A stretch of DNA of 64,000 nt from an uncultured Spartobacteria bacterium (GTDB taxonomy: Bacteria > Verrucomicrobiota > Verrucomicrobiia > Chthoniobacterales > Terrimicrobiaceae), in the NCBI GenBank assembly GCA_937960895.1, contig CALCJD010000115.1:19653-83652 (forward strand). Reading direction: 5' to 3'. Made by a program: the position numbers and the translations under genes. Positions 52,046 to 60,411 of the stretch are shown in pieces (within the stretch, counting starts at the first letter, position 1; each line of letters starts with the position of its first letter). The notes below the pieces were generated by a model. That model did not search any database, had not been told where the DNA came from, and saw nothing but the letters and a program-made list of their open reading frames with translations.

Positions 52046-52117
52046 GGAGGGCAAGGTTACGAATTTGTCACACGAAGCCGGGCCGTCCACACTTGCCACC
52101 CTTTGGCCCCCTGGATT

Positions 52118-52822
52118 ATGAGCGCCCCTGCCATGAAGGATGTTGTGCTGATCGTGGAGGATGAATCCGACGTGGCGGATTTGTTGCGTTACCATCTTGG
52201 CAAGGCGGGGTTCACCGTGCTGACGGCGCCCGACGGACGCGCCGGGTTGGAGATGGCCCGCCAAAACCGTCCCGATCTGGTGATCCTCGATCTCATGCTC
52301 CCCGGCCTGGACGGCCATACGGTCTGCAAGGCCCTCCGCCACGATCCCGACACCGCCAAAATGGCCATCCTCATGCTCACAGCCAAAAGCCGGCCGGAGG
52401 AACGCGTCCAGGGACTGGAGATCGGCGCGGACGATTATGTCACCAAGCCCTTCAGTCCGCGCGAACTCGTCCTCCGCGCGCAGGCGCTCCTGCGGCGGCT
52501 GCATGCGTCCCCGCGCGGTGAGGTCGTGGAGACGGACGCCTTTCGGCTCGACAAGGGCGCCTTCGAGGTGCGGCTGGAAGGGAGGCGGCTGGACCTCACC
52601 ACCACCGAATACAAGCTGCTCGCCCTTCTCATCGAGCGGCGCGGACGCACGCTGTCCCGCGAAACCCTGCTTTCCGACGTCTGGGGCTACCAGAATCTCA
52701 TCGACACCCGAACCGTCGACACGCATGTGCGCCGGCTGAGGGAAAAACTCGGACCTCACGCCGCCCGCATTGAGACGGTGCGCGGCGAGGGCTACCGGTT
52801 CAACGTTTCGCCCGTCCCTTGA
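52118..52822 (+). CDS. phoB: OmpR/PhoB-family response regulator
   Basis: A 234-residue regulator. The receiver domain has the acidic pair in VEDESDVADLL, the phospho-aspartate in VILDLMLPGLDG and the lysine in VTKPFSPREL. The C-terminal winged helix includes LTTTEYKLLALLIER, LSRETLLSDVWGY, RTVDTHVRRLREKLG and VRGEGYRF. ATG 52118 is chosen (52133 is possible). The stop overlaps the kinase start. Its pairing with a PhoR-like kinase suggests control of phosphate starvation genes, though no pst genes are present. Confidence 0.88.
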   Translation: MSAPAMKDVVLIVEDESDVADLLRYHLGKAGFTVLTAPDGRAGLEMARQNRPDLVILDLMLPGLDGHTVCKALRHDPDTAKMAILMLTAKSRPEERVQGLEIGADDYVTKPFSPRELVLRAQALLRRLHASPRGEVVETDAFRLDKGAFEVRLEGRRLDLTTTEYKLLALLIERRGRTLSRETLLSDVWGYQNLIDTRTVDTHVRRLREKLGPHAARIETVRGEGYRFNVSPVP

Positions 52823-54105
52823 GCCTCTGGACGGCATTGGCCCTGCTGGCCGCCTTGGTCGCGCTGACGCTGGTCCATTTCCGGATCATCGTCCCCTTCC
52901 GCCAGTTGCGGGAGGCGCTGCGCCGGCTGGCGGCGCGCGATTTCCGACCGGTCCTGCTCGATTCCCGCCGGGGGGTCCTGGGGGACATGGCCCGCAACGT
53001 GCAACGCATTTCCGAGCTTCTGCAACAACTCGACCAGCAGATCACCGACGAGGGATTCAGTCTGCGGGCCATTCTGTCCAGCATGGTCGAGGGGGTGTTC
53101 ATCACGGACCGCACCCAACGCCTCCGCCTGGTCAACGAACCGTTGCAAAAGCTGCTGGACCTTCACCAGCCGGTCCTCAATCGCACGGTGATGGAGGTGT
53201 TTCGCCACCACCAGCTCCAACAGGCGGTGGAACAGACCCTCAGGGACGGCGTCACCCGGCGCATCGAAATTTCCCTCGAGGTGCCGGAGGCCGGCCGCTA
53301 CACCACGCGCCATCTCGAAGTGCACGCGGGCGCGCTGAATCCCGGGGGCCACGACCGGCCGCTGGGCGCGGTGGTCGTGTTTCACGACGTGACGAAGCTC
53401 AAGGAACTTGAGGCGGTGCGCCGGGAATTTGTCGCCAATGTCTCGCACGAATTCCGCACCCCGCTCGCCATCATCACCGGCTACATCGAAACCCTGCTCG
53501 ACGGGGCGCTGGAGGACCGTGCGCTGAGCGAAAAATTCCTTGCCATCATGGCCCGCAACGGCCGGCGCCTTACCCTCCTGATCGAGGATCTGCTCACCAT
53601 CTCGCGCCTGGAACACCGTTCCGTGCGCATGGCGTTCCAGCCGGTGAACATGCGGGACCTCCTGAAGCGGGTGATCGAACAATTGGAACCGGCGGTCACC
53701 GACCGGCAGGCGACGGTTTCGGTCGACTGGGAGGCCGACGCCCCCGAAGCGGAGGCGGACCCCGGACGGATGGAGCAGGTGTTTGTCAATCTGCTCGAAA
53801 ATGCCCTCCATCACAGCCCGCCGGGCGTCAGGGTCCGGGTCATCGGACGGCGGGCCGGCGACCGGCTCGAGATCGTCTTTTCGGACAACGGTCCGGGCAT
53901 TCCCCCGGAGGATCAGCCGCACATCTTCGAGCGGTTTTATCGGGTGCAAAAGGACCGCTCCCGTACGGGCGAAGGAGGCACCGGTCTGGGCCTTTCCATC
54001 GTCAAACACATCGTGCAGGCCCACGGCGGCAGTGTGGGCGTCGAAAGCCGCCCGGGAGAGGGTGCGGCGTTTCAGGTGCGGATTCCGCTGCGGCAGGGAA
54101 GCTGA
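52819..54105 (+). CDS. phoR: PhoR-like sensor histidine kinase
   Basis: A 428-residue kinase from a TTG that overlaps the phoB stop. One N-terminal membrane helix, a short HAMP-like segment (PFRQLREALRRLAARDF), a PAS domain (ILSSMVEGVFITDRTQRL to VVVFHDVTKLK), HisKA with VANVSHEFRTPLAIITGYIETLLDGA, and HATPase with NLLENALHH, DNGPGIP and GGTGLGLSIVKH. The IETLLDGA signature and short sensor region are PhoR-like. It phosphorylates the upstream regulator. Confidence 0.87.
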   Translation: MSLWTALALLAALVALTLVHFRIIVPFRQLREALRRLAARDFRPVLLDSRRGVLGDMARNVQRISELLQQLDQQITDEGFSLRAILSSMVEGVFITDRTQRLRLVNEPLQKLLDLHQPVLNRTVMEVFRHHQLQQAVEQTLRDGVTRRIEISLEVPEAGRYTTRHLEVHAGALNPGGHDRPLGAVVVFHDVTKLKELEAVRREFVANVSHEFRTPLAIITGYIETLLDGALEDRALSEKFLAIMARNGRRLTLLIEDLLTISRLEHRSVRMAFQPVNMRDLLKRVIEQLEPAVTDRQATVSVDWEADAPEAEADPGRMEQVFVNLLENALHHSPPGVRVRVIGRRAGDRLEIVFSDNGPGIPPEDQPHIFERFYRVQKDRSRTGEGGTGLGLSIVKHIVQAHGGSVGVESRPGEGAAFQVRIPLRQGS

Positions 54106-54217
54106 GCGCGCACGCCTGGACATCGGAAGGCCTCCCCTCCCGAATCCCCGCGGGATCCCAGGGAACGGATGGATTGCTCCGCGCTACAGACCGCGCCGTT
54201 GGGGAACGGGCCCCGAG

Positions 54218-55072
54218 CTACGCGGTCAGCGCCTCCTGCTTCATGATGAGCCGCAGCTCATCCAGGGCGTCGTAGGCCGTGGGGAAACGGTCTTCGGGGT
54301 TTCTGGCCATCAACTTCATCACCCATTCCGCCAGCGGGGCAGGCAGGTCGGGACGGGCCTCGTCGATGGGGATGAACGTGTGGGAGAGGTGGGCGTTGAC
54401 CACATCCTCGACCGATTCGCCCACAAACGGATAAGCCCCGGCGAGGACGAAATAAAACACGCAGCCCAGCGAGTAGAGGTCGGTCCGGACATCGACGGGG
54501 TTTTCCTCAAACTGCTCGGGCGCCATCGTGTAGATGCTGCCGAGGAGTTCGCGCTCCTGATCGTCCGGGGTGCGCTGCTGCGTGACCTCCGCCAGGCGGG
54601 CCAGTCCGAAGTCCAGCACCTTCACCTTCCAGTTTCCCGCCGTGCCGGAAACCATGATGTTGCTGGGCTTGATGTCGCAGTGCAGCACGGTGAGTTCGTG
54701 GGCGGCGGCCAGTCCGCGCAGACTCTGGGTGGCCACGGTGAGAAAATCCTGCACGGCCAGCGGGGCATAATCGCCGATTTCCTGGAGCGTGCGGCCCGGC
54801 ACGTATTCCATCACCACGAGGACGTCGCCGAGAAATTCGAAAATGTCGAAGACGGCCACGACGTTCGGATGGAGCAGGGAGGCCAGCACCCGCGCTTCGC
54901 GAATGGCCGCGGCGGCCGTCTCGGCACTGGCGTCGGGATTTTGGTAGAGGCGCTTGATGGCGACCTTGCGATCAAGCTGGGTATCGGTGGCGAGCAGGAC
55001 CTCGCCCAAACCTCCGCGGCCGAGGAGGCCGCTCAATTCATAACGACGGCCGGAATCAAGAAAGGCGGACAT
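54218..55072 (-). CDS. Soluble Hanks-type Ser/Thr kinase (HCD variant)
   Basis: A 284-residue kinase domain without membrane helix or extra domain. It has the glycine loop GRGGLGEVLLA, the lysine in VAIKRL, HCDIKPSN, DFGLARL and MAPEQF (the APE region). The usual HRD reads HCD, so the activation-loop control through the arginine is missing; the catalytic aspartate is kept, so activity is likely. The PATAN-domain gene lies 65 bases upstream on the same strand, possibly partner or substrate. Confidence 0.88.
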   Translation of the reverse strand: MSAFLDSGRRYELSGLLGRGGLGEVLLATDTQLDRKVAIKRLYQNPDASAETAAAAIREARVLASLLHPNVVAVFDIFEFLGDVLVVMEYVPGRTLQEIGDYAPLAVQDFLTVATQSLRGLAAAHELTVLHCDIKPSNIMVSGTAGNWKVKVLDFGLARLAEVTQQRTPDDQERELLGSIYTMAPEQFEENPVDVRTDLYSLGCVFYFVLAGAYPFVGESVEDVVNAHLSHTFIPIDEARPDLPAPLAEWVMKLMARNPEDRFPTAYDALDELRLIMKQEALTA

Positions 55073-55137
55073 GACAAGACGTTAAAAAAACACGTCCGAC
55101 GTGCGGACGGCAAGCGCCGAGCGCACGGGACCAGGGG

Positions 55138-56067
55138 TCATTTTCCGGAAGTCTTCGCCGGACGGCCGGTCTCCTCCCCCTGCGCGGATTCCGCAGTCTC
55201 CTCGGTCTCCAGATTGATGTTGAAGGAGAGTTTGTCGAGCGCGTCGAGCCCGGCCATGGTTTCGCTCAGCGTCTTGGCCGGCGCCGTCTTGCGGGCCGCC
55301 GGTTCCTTGGCGGGACGCGCCTTGATTTTGTCCGAGTCCAGCCAGAGCTGGTGCGTGTTGATCTGGATGGTGTGATACTGGGAGGTGAGCATGTGCTTGA
55401 AGTGGCACCGCTCGGTCCGGTCCAACGCCAGAATGGTGGCCGCGGCGTCGGTTCCCTGAAGTTCTCCCAGCCGGGCATCGACAATGCGTCCCTCCTCGAG
55501 GGTCAGCGAAGCCTCGCCCTGATCGGTTTCCATCACCACATTGCCGCTTTCGGCACGGGCGCAGAGGAACTGGATGAACCGCGCGGGAGCCAGCCCCTTG
55601 AACGCCCCGTTCGGATAAAATCCCTTGCTGCTCGTGAGCGCATCCACGAGCTGAAACACCGCCCCGGCCTCCTCGCCGCTGCGCGGTTTGGAAAAACAGA
55701 GATGCGCCCCGGCCTCCATGAGCTCGGACTCCATCTTTTTGTTCAGGGCGGCCGAAACCAGGACGCAGCGAATCTCGGGATGGCGGGCGCGCACCTCGCG
55801 AATGAATGTCAGCAACGACTCCGAGGTCTCCGCACAATCGAGCAGGACCACCTCGCAACGGCCGGAGTCCAGTTGTTCCCAAGCCATGGAGGTCTCGGGA
55901 ACAATCACCATGTTCTTCCGTTCCCGACCGTGCTGACGGGCCAGATGAGCAAATTGCCGCGCCAGAAGGCGGAGATAAAACAGGAAGTCCCCGACAAAAA
56001 GCCAGGTGCGCTCGACGGGAACGTCCCCTGTGGTCTGATTTGCAGTGTTCTCAGCCACGACCGTCAA
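55138..56067 (-). CDS. Receiver-like / PATAN (DUF4388) regulator
   Basis: A 309-residue protein. Residues ~20-140 look like a degenerate response-regulator receiver: aspartate in EVVLLDCAE and lysine in CFSKP are present, but the acidic pair is reduced to VGD. Residues ~155-245 match the PATAN/DUF4388 pattern: AFKGLAPARFIQFLCARAESG and LTLEEGRIVDARLGELQG. The C-terminal tail is charged and disordered. PATAN domains mediate protein contacts in signalling. Probably works with the downstream kinase. Confidence 0.77.
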   Translation of the reverse strand: MTVVAENTANQTTGDVPVERTWLFVGDFLFYLRLLARQFAHLARQHGRERKNMVIVPETSMAWEQLDSGRCEVVLLDCAETSESLLTFIREVRARHPEIRCVLVSAALNKKMESELMEAGAHLCFSKPRSGEEAGAVFQLVDALTSSKGFYPNGAFKGLAPARFIQFLCARAESGNVVMETDQGEASLTLEEGRIVDARLGELQGTDAAATILALDRTERCHFKHMLTSQYHTIQINTHQLWLDSDKIKARPAKEPAARKTAPAKTLSETMAGLDALDKLSFNINLETEETAESAQGEETGRPAKTSGK

Positions 56068-56188
56068 TCCCCTGTTTGCCGTTCCCCACTGACCAATACC
56101 GAGTCATCGTTGCGCAACATAAACGCTCCTTTTTCAAATGAAAAGGCCTCGTTGGGGATCCGGCAAACATTTTTCACCAGTTGCATGG

Positions 56189-57265
56189 TCATTCCGGCAG
56201 GGCGCCGTCCCCGATTCGGCAGGGGATGGCGGTGCCGTGGTGACCGGTTCGATGGGTGTATTCACGCTCGATGGCGGCGGCAATCGCGGAAATTTTCACC
56301 TGCTCGACCAGGGCGACAATGGCTCCGCCGAAGCCGCCTCCGGTGAGCCGGGCGCCCAGCACGCCGTCCTGGGCCAGGGCAATGTCGACCAGGGTGTCGA
56401 GTTCGGGCGTGCTGTTTTCGAAATTGGTCATGGAACTGCGGTGCGAGGCGGTCATGAGCCGTCCAAAGGCGGCGGCATTGCCCTCACGCAGGTGGGTCAG
56501 CGCCTCGAAGACGCGTTCATTTTCCCCGACGATGTGGGCGGCCCGGCGTTTGACGAGCTCGGGCATGTCCGCCGCGGCCAGCCGGGCGCTTGTGGTGTCC
56601 CGCAGGGCCGGCACGCCGAGAAGGCGCGCCGCTTCGAAACACTGGTCGCGCCGCTCATTGTATTCCCCGCCGGTGAGGGCGTGTTTCACGCCGGAATTGA
56701 CCACGAGCAGGGCCACGCCCCGGGGAAAGGGAACGTTTTCGACCGTCTCCGCGCGGCAATCGAGGAAGATGGCATGATCCTTTCTGCCGAAGATGGACGA
56801 CACCTGGTCCAGCAGCCCGCAGCTCACCCCCACGTATTCATTTTCCGCCTTCCGGCAGAGCTTCGCGAGCGGGAGGCGGTCCACGGAAAATCCGAAAAGC
56901 CGCATGATCAACACCGCCGTGCACACCTCGAGGGCGGCCGAACTCGAGAGCCCCGCGCCCAGGGGCAGCGTGCTGGAAAATTCCGCCTCGAAGCCGCCAA
57001 CCGGGTAACCGGCTTCACGCAACATCTTCGCAACACCCAACGGATAGTCCGCCCAGGTCTGATGGGGAGCCAGGGCTTTCGGATCGGCGGTCACCGTGCC
57101 GTCGATCCCCTTGCTGGAAAGAACGATTTTGCCATCATCGCGGCGGCGCCCCACCGCCGAGATGCCGAGGTCCAGGGCGGCCGAGAGAACCACGCCGCCA
57201 TTGTAGTCGGTGTGATTGCCAAGAAGCTCAACGCGGCCGGGAGCGAAGGATGAGACGGATTCCAT
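56189..57265 (-). CDS. galK: Galactokinase
   Basis: It phosphorylates galactose (GHMP family). The 358 residues have the galactokinase signature FAPGRVELLGNHTDYNGG, the ATP loop PLGAGLSSSAALEV, the catalytic aspartate region GLLDQVSSIFG, and the C-terminal RLTGGGFGGAIVAL. The ATG at 57265 gives MESVSSFAPGRVELLGN. Normal length is 380-390, so slightly short. No galT or galE is adjacent. A link with the agarase-like hydrolase is conceivable. Confidence 0.95.
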   Translation of the reverse strand: MESVSSFAPGRVELLGNHTDYNGGVVLSAALDLGISAVGRRRDDGKIVLSSKGIDGTVTADPKALAPHQTWADYPLGVAKMLREAGYPVGGFEAEFSSTLPLGAGLSSSAALEVCTAVLIMRLFGFSVDRLPLAKLCRKAENEYVGVSCGLLDQVSSIFGRKDHAIFLDCRAETVENVPFPRGVALLVVNSGVKHALTGGEYNERRDQCFEAARLLGVPALRDTTSARLAAADMPELVKRRAAHIVGENERVFEALTHLREGNAAAFGRLMTASHRSSMTNFENSTPELDTLVDIALAQDGVLGARLTGGGFGGAIVALVEQVKISAIAAAIEREYTHRTGHHGTAIPCRIGDGALPE

Positions 57266-57367
57266 GTGAAGACCCGATTGGCTACCACGGGGCGCCCCGG
57301 TCGGCAATAGCGCGGGAATTTGACCGAAACCTTTTCTTCCGCGAACAGTTGGATGTACTGCAGATCC

Positions 57368-58009
57368 ATGAAAACGCTCCTCCACGCGCTCACCGTCGCC
57401 TGCTGCGGTCTGGCCGTCGTCCACGCCGAGGACCCCCCGCCGCCTTCTCCCGGCAAGGGCGGAGGGGACATGCGGCGGTATGCCAGGGAGCGGTTTCGGG
57501 ACAACCTGCCTCCGGAGATCCGTCAGCGGTTTGACGCTGCGCGTGCCAAGGCGCTGCAGGACCCCAAAATCCAGGACCTGCGCAAGGCCGCGGAAACCGC
57601 CAACCGGGAGTTCATTCAGGCCGTGCGGAAAAAGATGATGGAGATCGATCCCGAACTGAAGGAGATCGTGGAAAAGGCGCGGGCGGAACGGGGCTCTTCG
57701 GGCCGCCGGGAGGGCGGGGAAGGTTGGGGATTTTCCCAACTGACGGACACCGAAAAGGAAAAGCTGCAGGCCGCAAGGGAAAAGGCCAAGGAGGATCCCG
57801 CAGTCCGGACGGCCGCCAAGGCCCGCGATGACGCCGCAACTCCCGAAGCCCGCAAAGCCGCCTCCGAGGAATTTCGCAGGGCCCTCCACGACGCCCTGCT
57901 CAAGGCGGACCCCTCCCTCGGCCCCGTTTTGGAAAAGATGGCCGCCCCCAAGCCGCCGCCCGGGGGTCCGGTGCCCGCCGAGGGCCGGGAGGCCGTGGAT
58001 CCGGAGTGA
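57368..58009 (+). CDS. Exported helical, charged protein of unknown function
   Basis: A 213-residue product with a signal peptide (LLHALTVACCGLAVVHA). The mature part is rich in A, E, K, R and P and predicted to be mostly long amphipathic helix: EIRQRFDAARAKALQDPK, KMMEIDPELKEIVEKARAE, EEFRRALHDALLKADPSLG. It resembles periplasmic coiled or Spy/CpxP-like chaperone helices only in a general way. No family assigned. ATG 57368 is chosen because it opens the signal peptide. Confidence 0.6.
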   Translation: MKTLLHALTVACCGLAVVHAEDPPPPSPGKGGGDMRRYARERFRDNLPPEIRQRFDAARAKALQDPKIQDLRKAAETANREFIQAVRKKMMEIDPELKEIVEKARAERGSSGRREGGEGWGFSQLTDTEKEKLQAAREKAKEDPAVRTAAKARDDAATPEARKAASEEFRRALHDALLKADPSLGPVLEKMAAPKPPPGGPVPAEGREAVDPE

Positions 58010-58058
58010 TCCGCCCCGCCAAAATCCCGCCCCGCCGACAAGTCGATAAAAATTTCGC

Positions 58059-58086
58059 TTGCCAGGGTACCTTTCCTGACTAATAT
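58059..58086 (+). promoter_or_regulatory. Promoter of rpsL-rpsG
   Basis: TTGCCA (58059-58064), 16-base spacer, TAATAT (58081-58086). Transcription would start near 58093 and give an ~87-base leader with a terminator-like hairpin. Confidence 0.6.
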
Positions 58087-58119
58087 CTCGCCTCCCGCAC
58101 AAAGTCGGGGAATCGAAAC

Positions 58120-58141
58120 AGCACCTTGGCGTGCTTTTTTT
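58120..58141 (+). terminator. Leader terminator/attenuator before rpsL
   Basis: AGCAC-CTTGGC-GTGCT with a seven-T run ending 38 bases before the rpsL ATG, downstream of the promoter. A short hairpin plus T-run in this position is the layout of an attenuator, but the 5-bp stem is weak. Confidence 0.5.
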
Positions 58142-58179
58142 GTCCTCTGAACGACCGGGGACAATCAACTGCCCAATCA

Positions 58180-58593
58180 ATGCCTACTATCAACCAACTG
58201 GTCCGCAAAGGACGCAGAAAAGTTACGGTGAAGTCGAAGTCACCGGCGCTCGCAAAGTGCCCGCAGCGCCGTGGGGTCTGTGTGCAGGTCATGACCCGCA
58301 CCCCCAAGAAACCCAACTCGGCCCTGCGCAAAGTTGCCAAGGTCCGCCTTACCAATGGGCAGGAAGTCATCGCCTACATTCCGGGCGAGGGCCACAATCT
58401 TCAGGAACACTCCATCGTCCTCGTTCGCGGGGGCCGTGTGAAGGACCTTCCGGGCGTTCGTTACCACATCGTCCGGGGCACGCTCGACAGCCTCGGGGTC
58501 GAGGGACGTCGCCGCGGCCGCTCCAAATACGGTGCCAAGCGTCCGAAGCCCGGCCAGGAAGATGCCAAGGGCGCCAAGGGTAAAAAGAAATAA
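58180..58593 (+). CDS. rpsL: 30S ribosomal protein S12
   Basis: A 137-residue decoding-centre protein starting MPTINQLVRKGRRKV. It keeps QRRGVCVQVMTRTPKKPNSA (streptomycin-sensitive lysine), EVIAYIPGEGHNLQEHS, GRVKDLPGVRYHIVRG and RRGRSKYG, then a short lysine-rich tail. No Shine-Dalgarno before the ATG. rpsG follows after seven bases. Confidence 0.98.
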   Translation: MPTINQLVRKGRRKVTVKSKSPALAKCPQRRGVCVQVMTRTPKKPNSALRKVAKVRLTNGQEVIAYIPGEGHNLQEHSIVLVRGGRVKDLPGVRYHIVRGTLDSLGVEGRRRGRSKYGAKRPKPGQEDAKGAKGKKK

Positions 58594-58600
58594 CTGAGCC

Positions 58601-59074
58601 ATGTCCCGTCGTCGCCGCACCATTCGCAGAGAAGTCAAGAAGGACGCCCGTTACGCGAGCCCCATCGTTGCCCGTCTGATCAACACGGTCATGACCGCCG
58701 GCAAGAAGAGTGTCGCCGAGCGCATCGTCTACACCGCCATCGAGAAGTCCCGCGAGGGTACCGACACGGTGGATCCCCTCGAAACCCTTCACAAGGCCAT
58801 CGAAAACGTCAAACCCCGCCTGGAAGTGAAATCCCGCCGCGTGGGTGGCGCCACCTACCAGGTTCCGATGGAAGTTCCGGCCGATCGCCAGATCGCCCTC
58901 GCGATGCGCTGGATCGTCAATTTCGCCAACAGCCGCAAAGGCGTTCCGATGGAAAAGGCGCTCGCCTACGAGCTCAAGGACGCCGCCGCCGGACAGGGCA
59001 ACGCGATCAAGAAGCGCGACGACATGCACAAGATGGCCCAGGCCAACCGTGCCTTCGCGCATTTCCGTTGGTAG
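58601..59074 (+). CDS. rpsG: 30S ribosomal protein S7
   Basis: A 157-residue primary 16S-binding protein. It has MSRRRRTIRREVKKDARY, KKSVAERIVYTAI, GGATYQVPMEV, LAMRWIVNFANSR and MHKMAQANRAFAHFRW. Length is standard. The usual next genes fusA and tuf are missing; a terminator follows 30 bases after the stop, so this str operon ends here. Confidence 0.98.
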   Translation: MSRRRRTIRREVKKDARYASPIVARLINTVMTAGKKSVAERIVYTAIEKSREGTDTVDPLETLHKAIENVKPRLEVKSRRVGGATYQVPMEVPADRQIALAMRWIVNFANSRKGVPMEKALAYELKDAAAGQGNAIKKRDDMHKMAQANRAFAHFRW

Positions 59075-59103
59075 GAAAACCCTTTCCCCACCAAAACAAG
59101 AAA

Positions 59104-59127
59104 AGCGGCCTTCGTGCCGCTTTTTTT
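59104..59127 (+). terminator. Rho-independent terminator after rpsG
   Basis: AGCGGC-CTTCGT-GCCGCT with a run of seven Ts (59121-59127). Ends the rpsL-rpsG transcript. Confidence 0.85.
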
Positions 59128-59218
59128 GTGTCCGCGTATCGCCGGTCGCCGGCCATCGACCCCGCCTGGCGCCATTTTGAACAAATGGGTCGGGCCGGAA
59201 GCTGAGCCTGGAAATTGG

Positions 59219-59238
59219 GGACAAGCCGGAGGTTGTCC
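59219..59238. repeat. REP-like palindromic element, copy 1
   Basis: GGACAA-GCCGGAGG-TTGTCC, preceded by CTGGAAATTGGG. It is homologous over ~29 bases with 63978-63999, with paired changes at the innermost stem pair (A-T here, G-C there). Confidence 0.55.
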
Positions 59239-59269
59239 GCAGTCGCCGGGCACGAAGCGCGTCGAAACG

Positions 59270-59297
59270 TTTCCACTTTCCACTTTCCACTTTCCGC
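59270..59297 (+). repeat. Short tandem repeat TTTCCAC x3 plus TTTCCGC
   Basis: Four head-to-tail 7-mers (the last with one change) in the 287-base gap between rpsG and the next gene. Possibly slippage-prone; no function visible. Confidence 0.85.
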
Positions 59298-59361
59298 CTT
59301 CCCCCCGCCTCCCCACGTCGGCGCCTACGGGGGCTCTCTTTCCCCATGTCGGCGTTTCCGC

Positions 59362-60411
59362 TTATTCCCCGATCCAAACGGACTGCGTCAGGCCGTGCTG
59401 CGGATTGTCGAGCTGGAGGATGAGCGCGATGCCGCCGGCGAGAGGAAGGGATTCGGCGCCGCGGACGCGGTCAATGCCCACCAATTCGGCTTCGCCCGCC
59501 ACCCACCGGGTGCCGTCGACCGACCGCCAGATGCGAAATCCCGCCAGGTCGTCATAGGTGCCCAGCAGGAGGCCGTTTCGTCCGGAGGCGAAGAAACAGA
59601 ACCGACTCGGCTCGAACTCGTCCATGCCGGGTCCGAGGCAGGCCAGCGGAACCTTGAGTCCCTGATCGCTGACCCGCGGCGTGCCGATGAGCAGATCCCA
59701 GCTGCCGTCCGCATACACCCGCACGACTTCAAAGCCGGGGGTCTTTCGGCGCGGAGCGGATGCGGATTTTCCCAGCACCACAAAGAGGCAGTCGCCATGG
59801 GAGGCGGCGGCCAGAATTTCCGCGTTTTCCGAATACCGGTGCGCGCCGCGGACCAACACCGGCTTCCAGTTTTCCTCCTTCGCCCAGAGGCTGCAGCCCA
59901 GCACGGGATCATCCAGTCCGACCACCGTGGCGGAGCCGAGTTTCAGCGCCCGGGAGAACCGGGAAGTCGGGGGATGGTCCGGCAGGGCGGGAGCCGCCGG
60001 CGAGGCTGCCGTCAGAGCCGCCTGAACCTCCTCGAAATGCGAAGGCACGGGTTCAAAGGGGCCGCCGACACTGCGCAGGTGTTCGACCTCATCTCCCGCC
60101 GCGATCCGCAGGTAAAGGGCCGGGGCCTCCTGAAACCGGCCGGCGGCAAATTGCGCCGCGGCCCCGATTTCCCCGGAATCTGCGCCGGGGCGCGACACGG
60201 ACCGATGAAGGAGGGTTTCCCATTTGCCGGTGGACGGTTCCAGGCGCAGAACCGTCTGGATCTCCCGACCCAGCACCGCCAGATACAGGGCGCCTTCAAA
60301 GACGGTGGCGCTCCACACCGCTTCCCCGCAGCGGCGCGGAATGCCTCCGGGCGTGATGTCCCGGAAAGGACCGAGACCGGTTGGGGATGGGGCGGAGACG
60401 GAGTGGGTCAT
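59362..60411 (-). CDS. Beta-propeller-like protein of unknown function
   Basis: A 349-residue protein without signal peptide. The sequence has repeated beta-strand units with Trp or Gly turns (AVWSATVFEGALYLAVLG, CSLWAKEENWKPVLVRGAHR, FRIWRSVDGTRWVAGEAEL), suggesting a propeller-like fold. No catalytic motif recognised. The ATG overlaps the stop of the sulfotransferase gene (ATGA), so it is the last gene of the coupled unit 62876-59362. Confidence 0.65.
   Translation of the reverse strand: MTHSVSAPSPTGLGPFRDITPGGIPRRCGEAVWSATVFEGALYLAVLGREIQTVLRLEPSTGKWETLLHRSVSRPGADSGEIGAAAQFAAGRFQEAPALYLRIAAGDEVEHLRSVGGPFEPVPSHFEEVQAALTAASPAAPALPDHPPTSRFSRALKLGSATVVGLDDPVLGCSLWAKEENWKPVLVRGAHRYSENAEILAAASHGDCLFVVLGKSASAPRRKTPGFEVVRVYADGSWDLLIGTPRVSDQGLKVPLACLGPGMDEFEPSRFCFFASGRNGLLLGTYDDLAGFRIWRSVDGTRWVAGEAELVGIDRVRGAESLPLAGGIALILQLDNPQHGLTQSVWIGE

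Larger units (their letters stand above)
51515..52117. other. 603-bp gene-free, AT-richer, structure-rich region
   Basis: No protein gene is visible. It carries, on the plus strand, three abutting hairpins ending in a T-run (51678-51751), a promoter-like pair near 51930 and a 59-base hairpin (51980-52038). The stretch 51640-51960 has many homopolymer runs (A, T, C and G) and a lower GC content than the rest. Confidence 0.7.

Noticed and set aside
51515..52117. SRP RNA, 6S RNA or a known riboswitch in the structured gap
   Set aside because: None of the conserved cores I know (for example the SRP GGAAG tetraloop region) appears on either strand.
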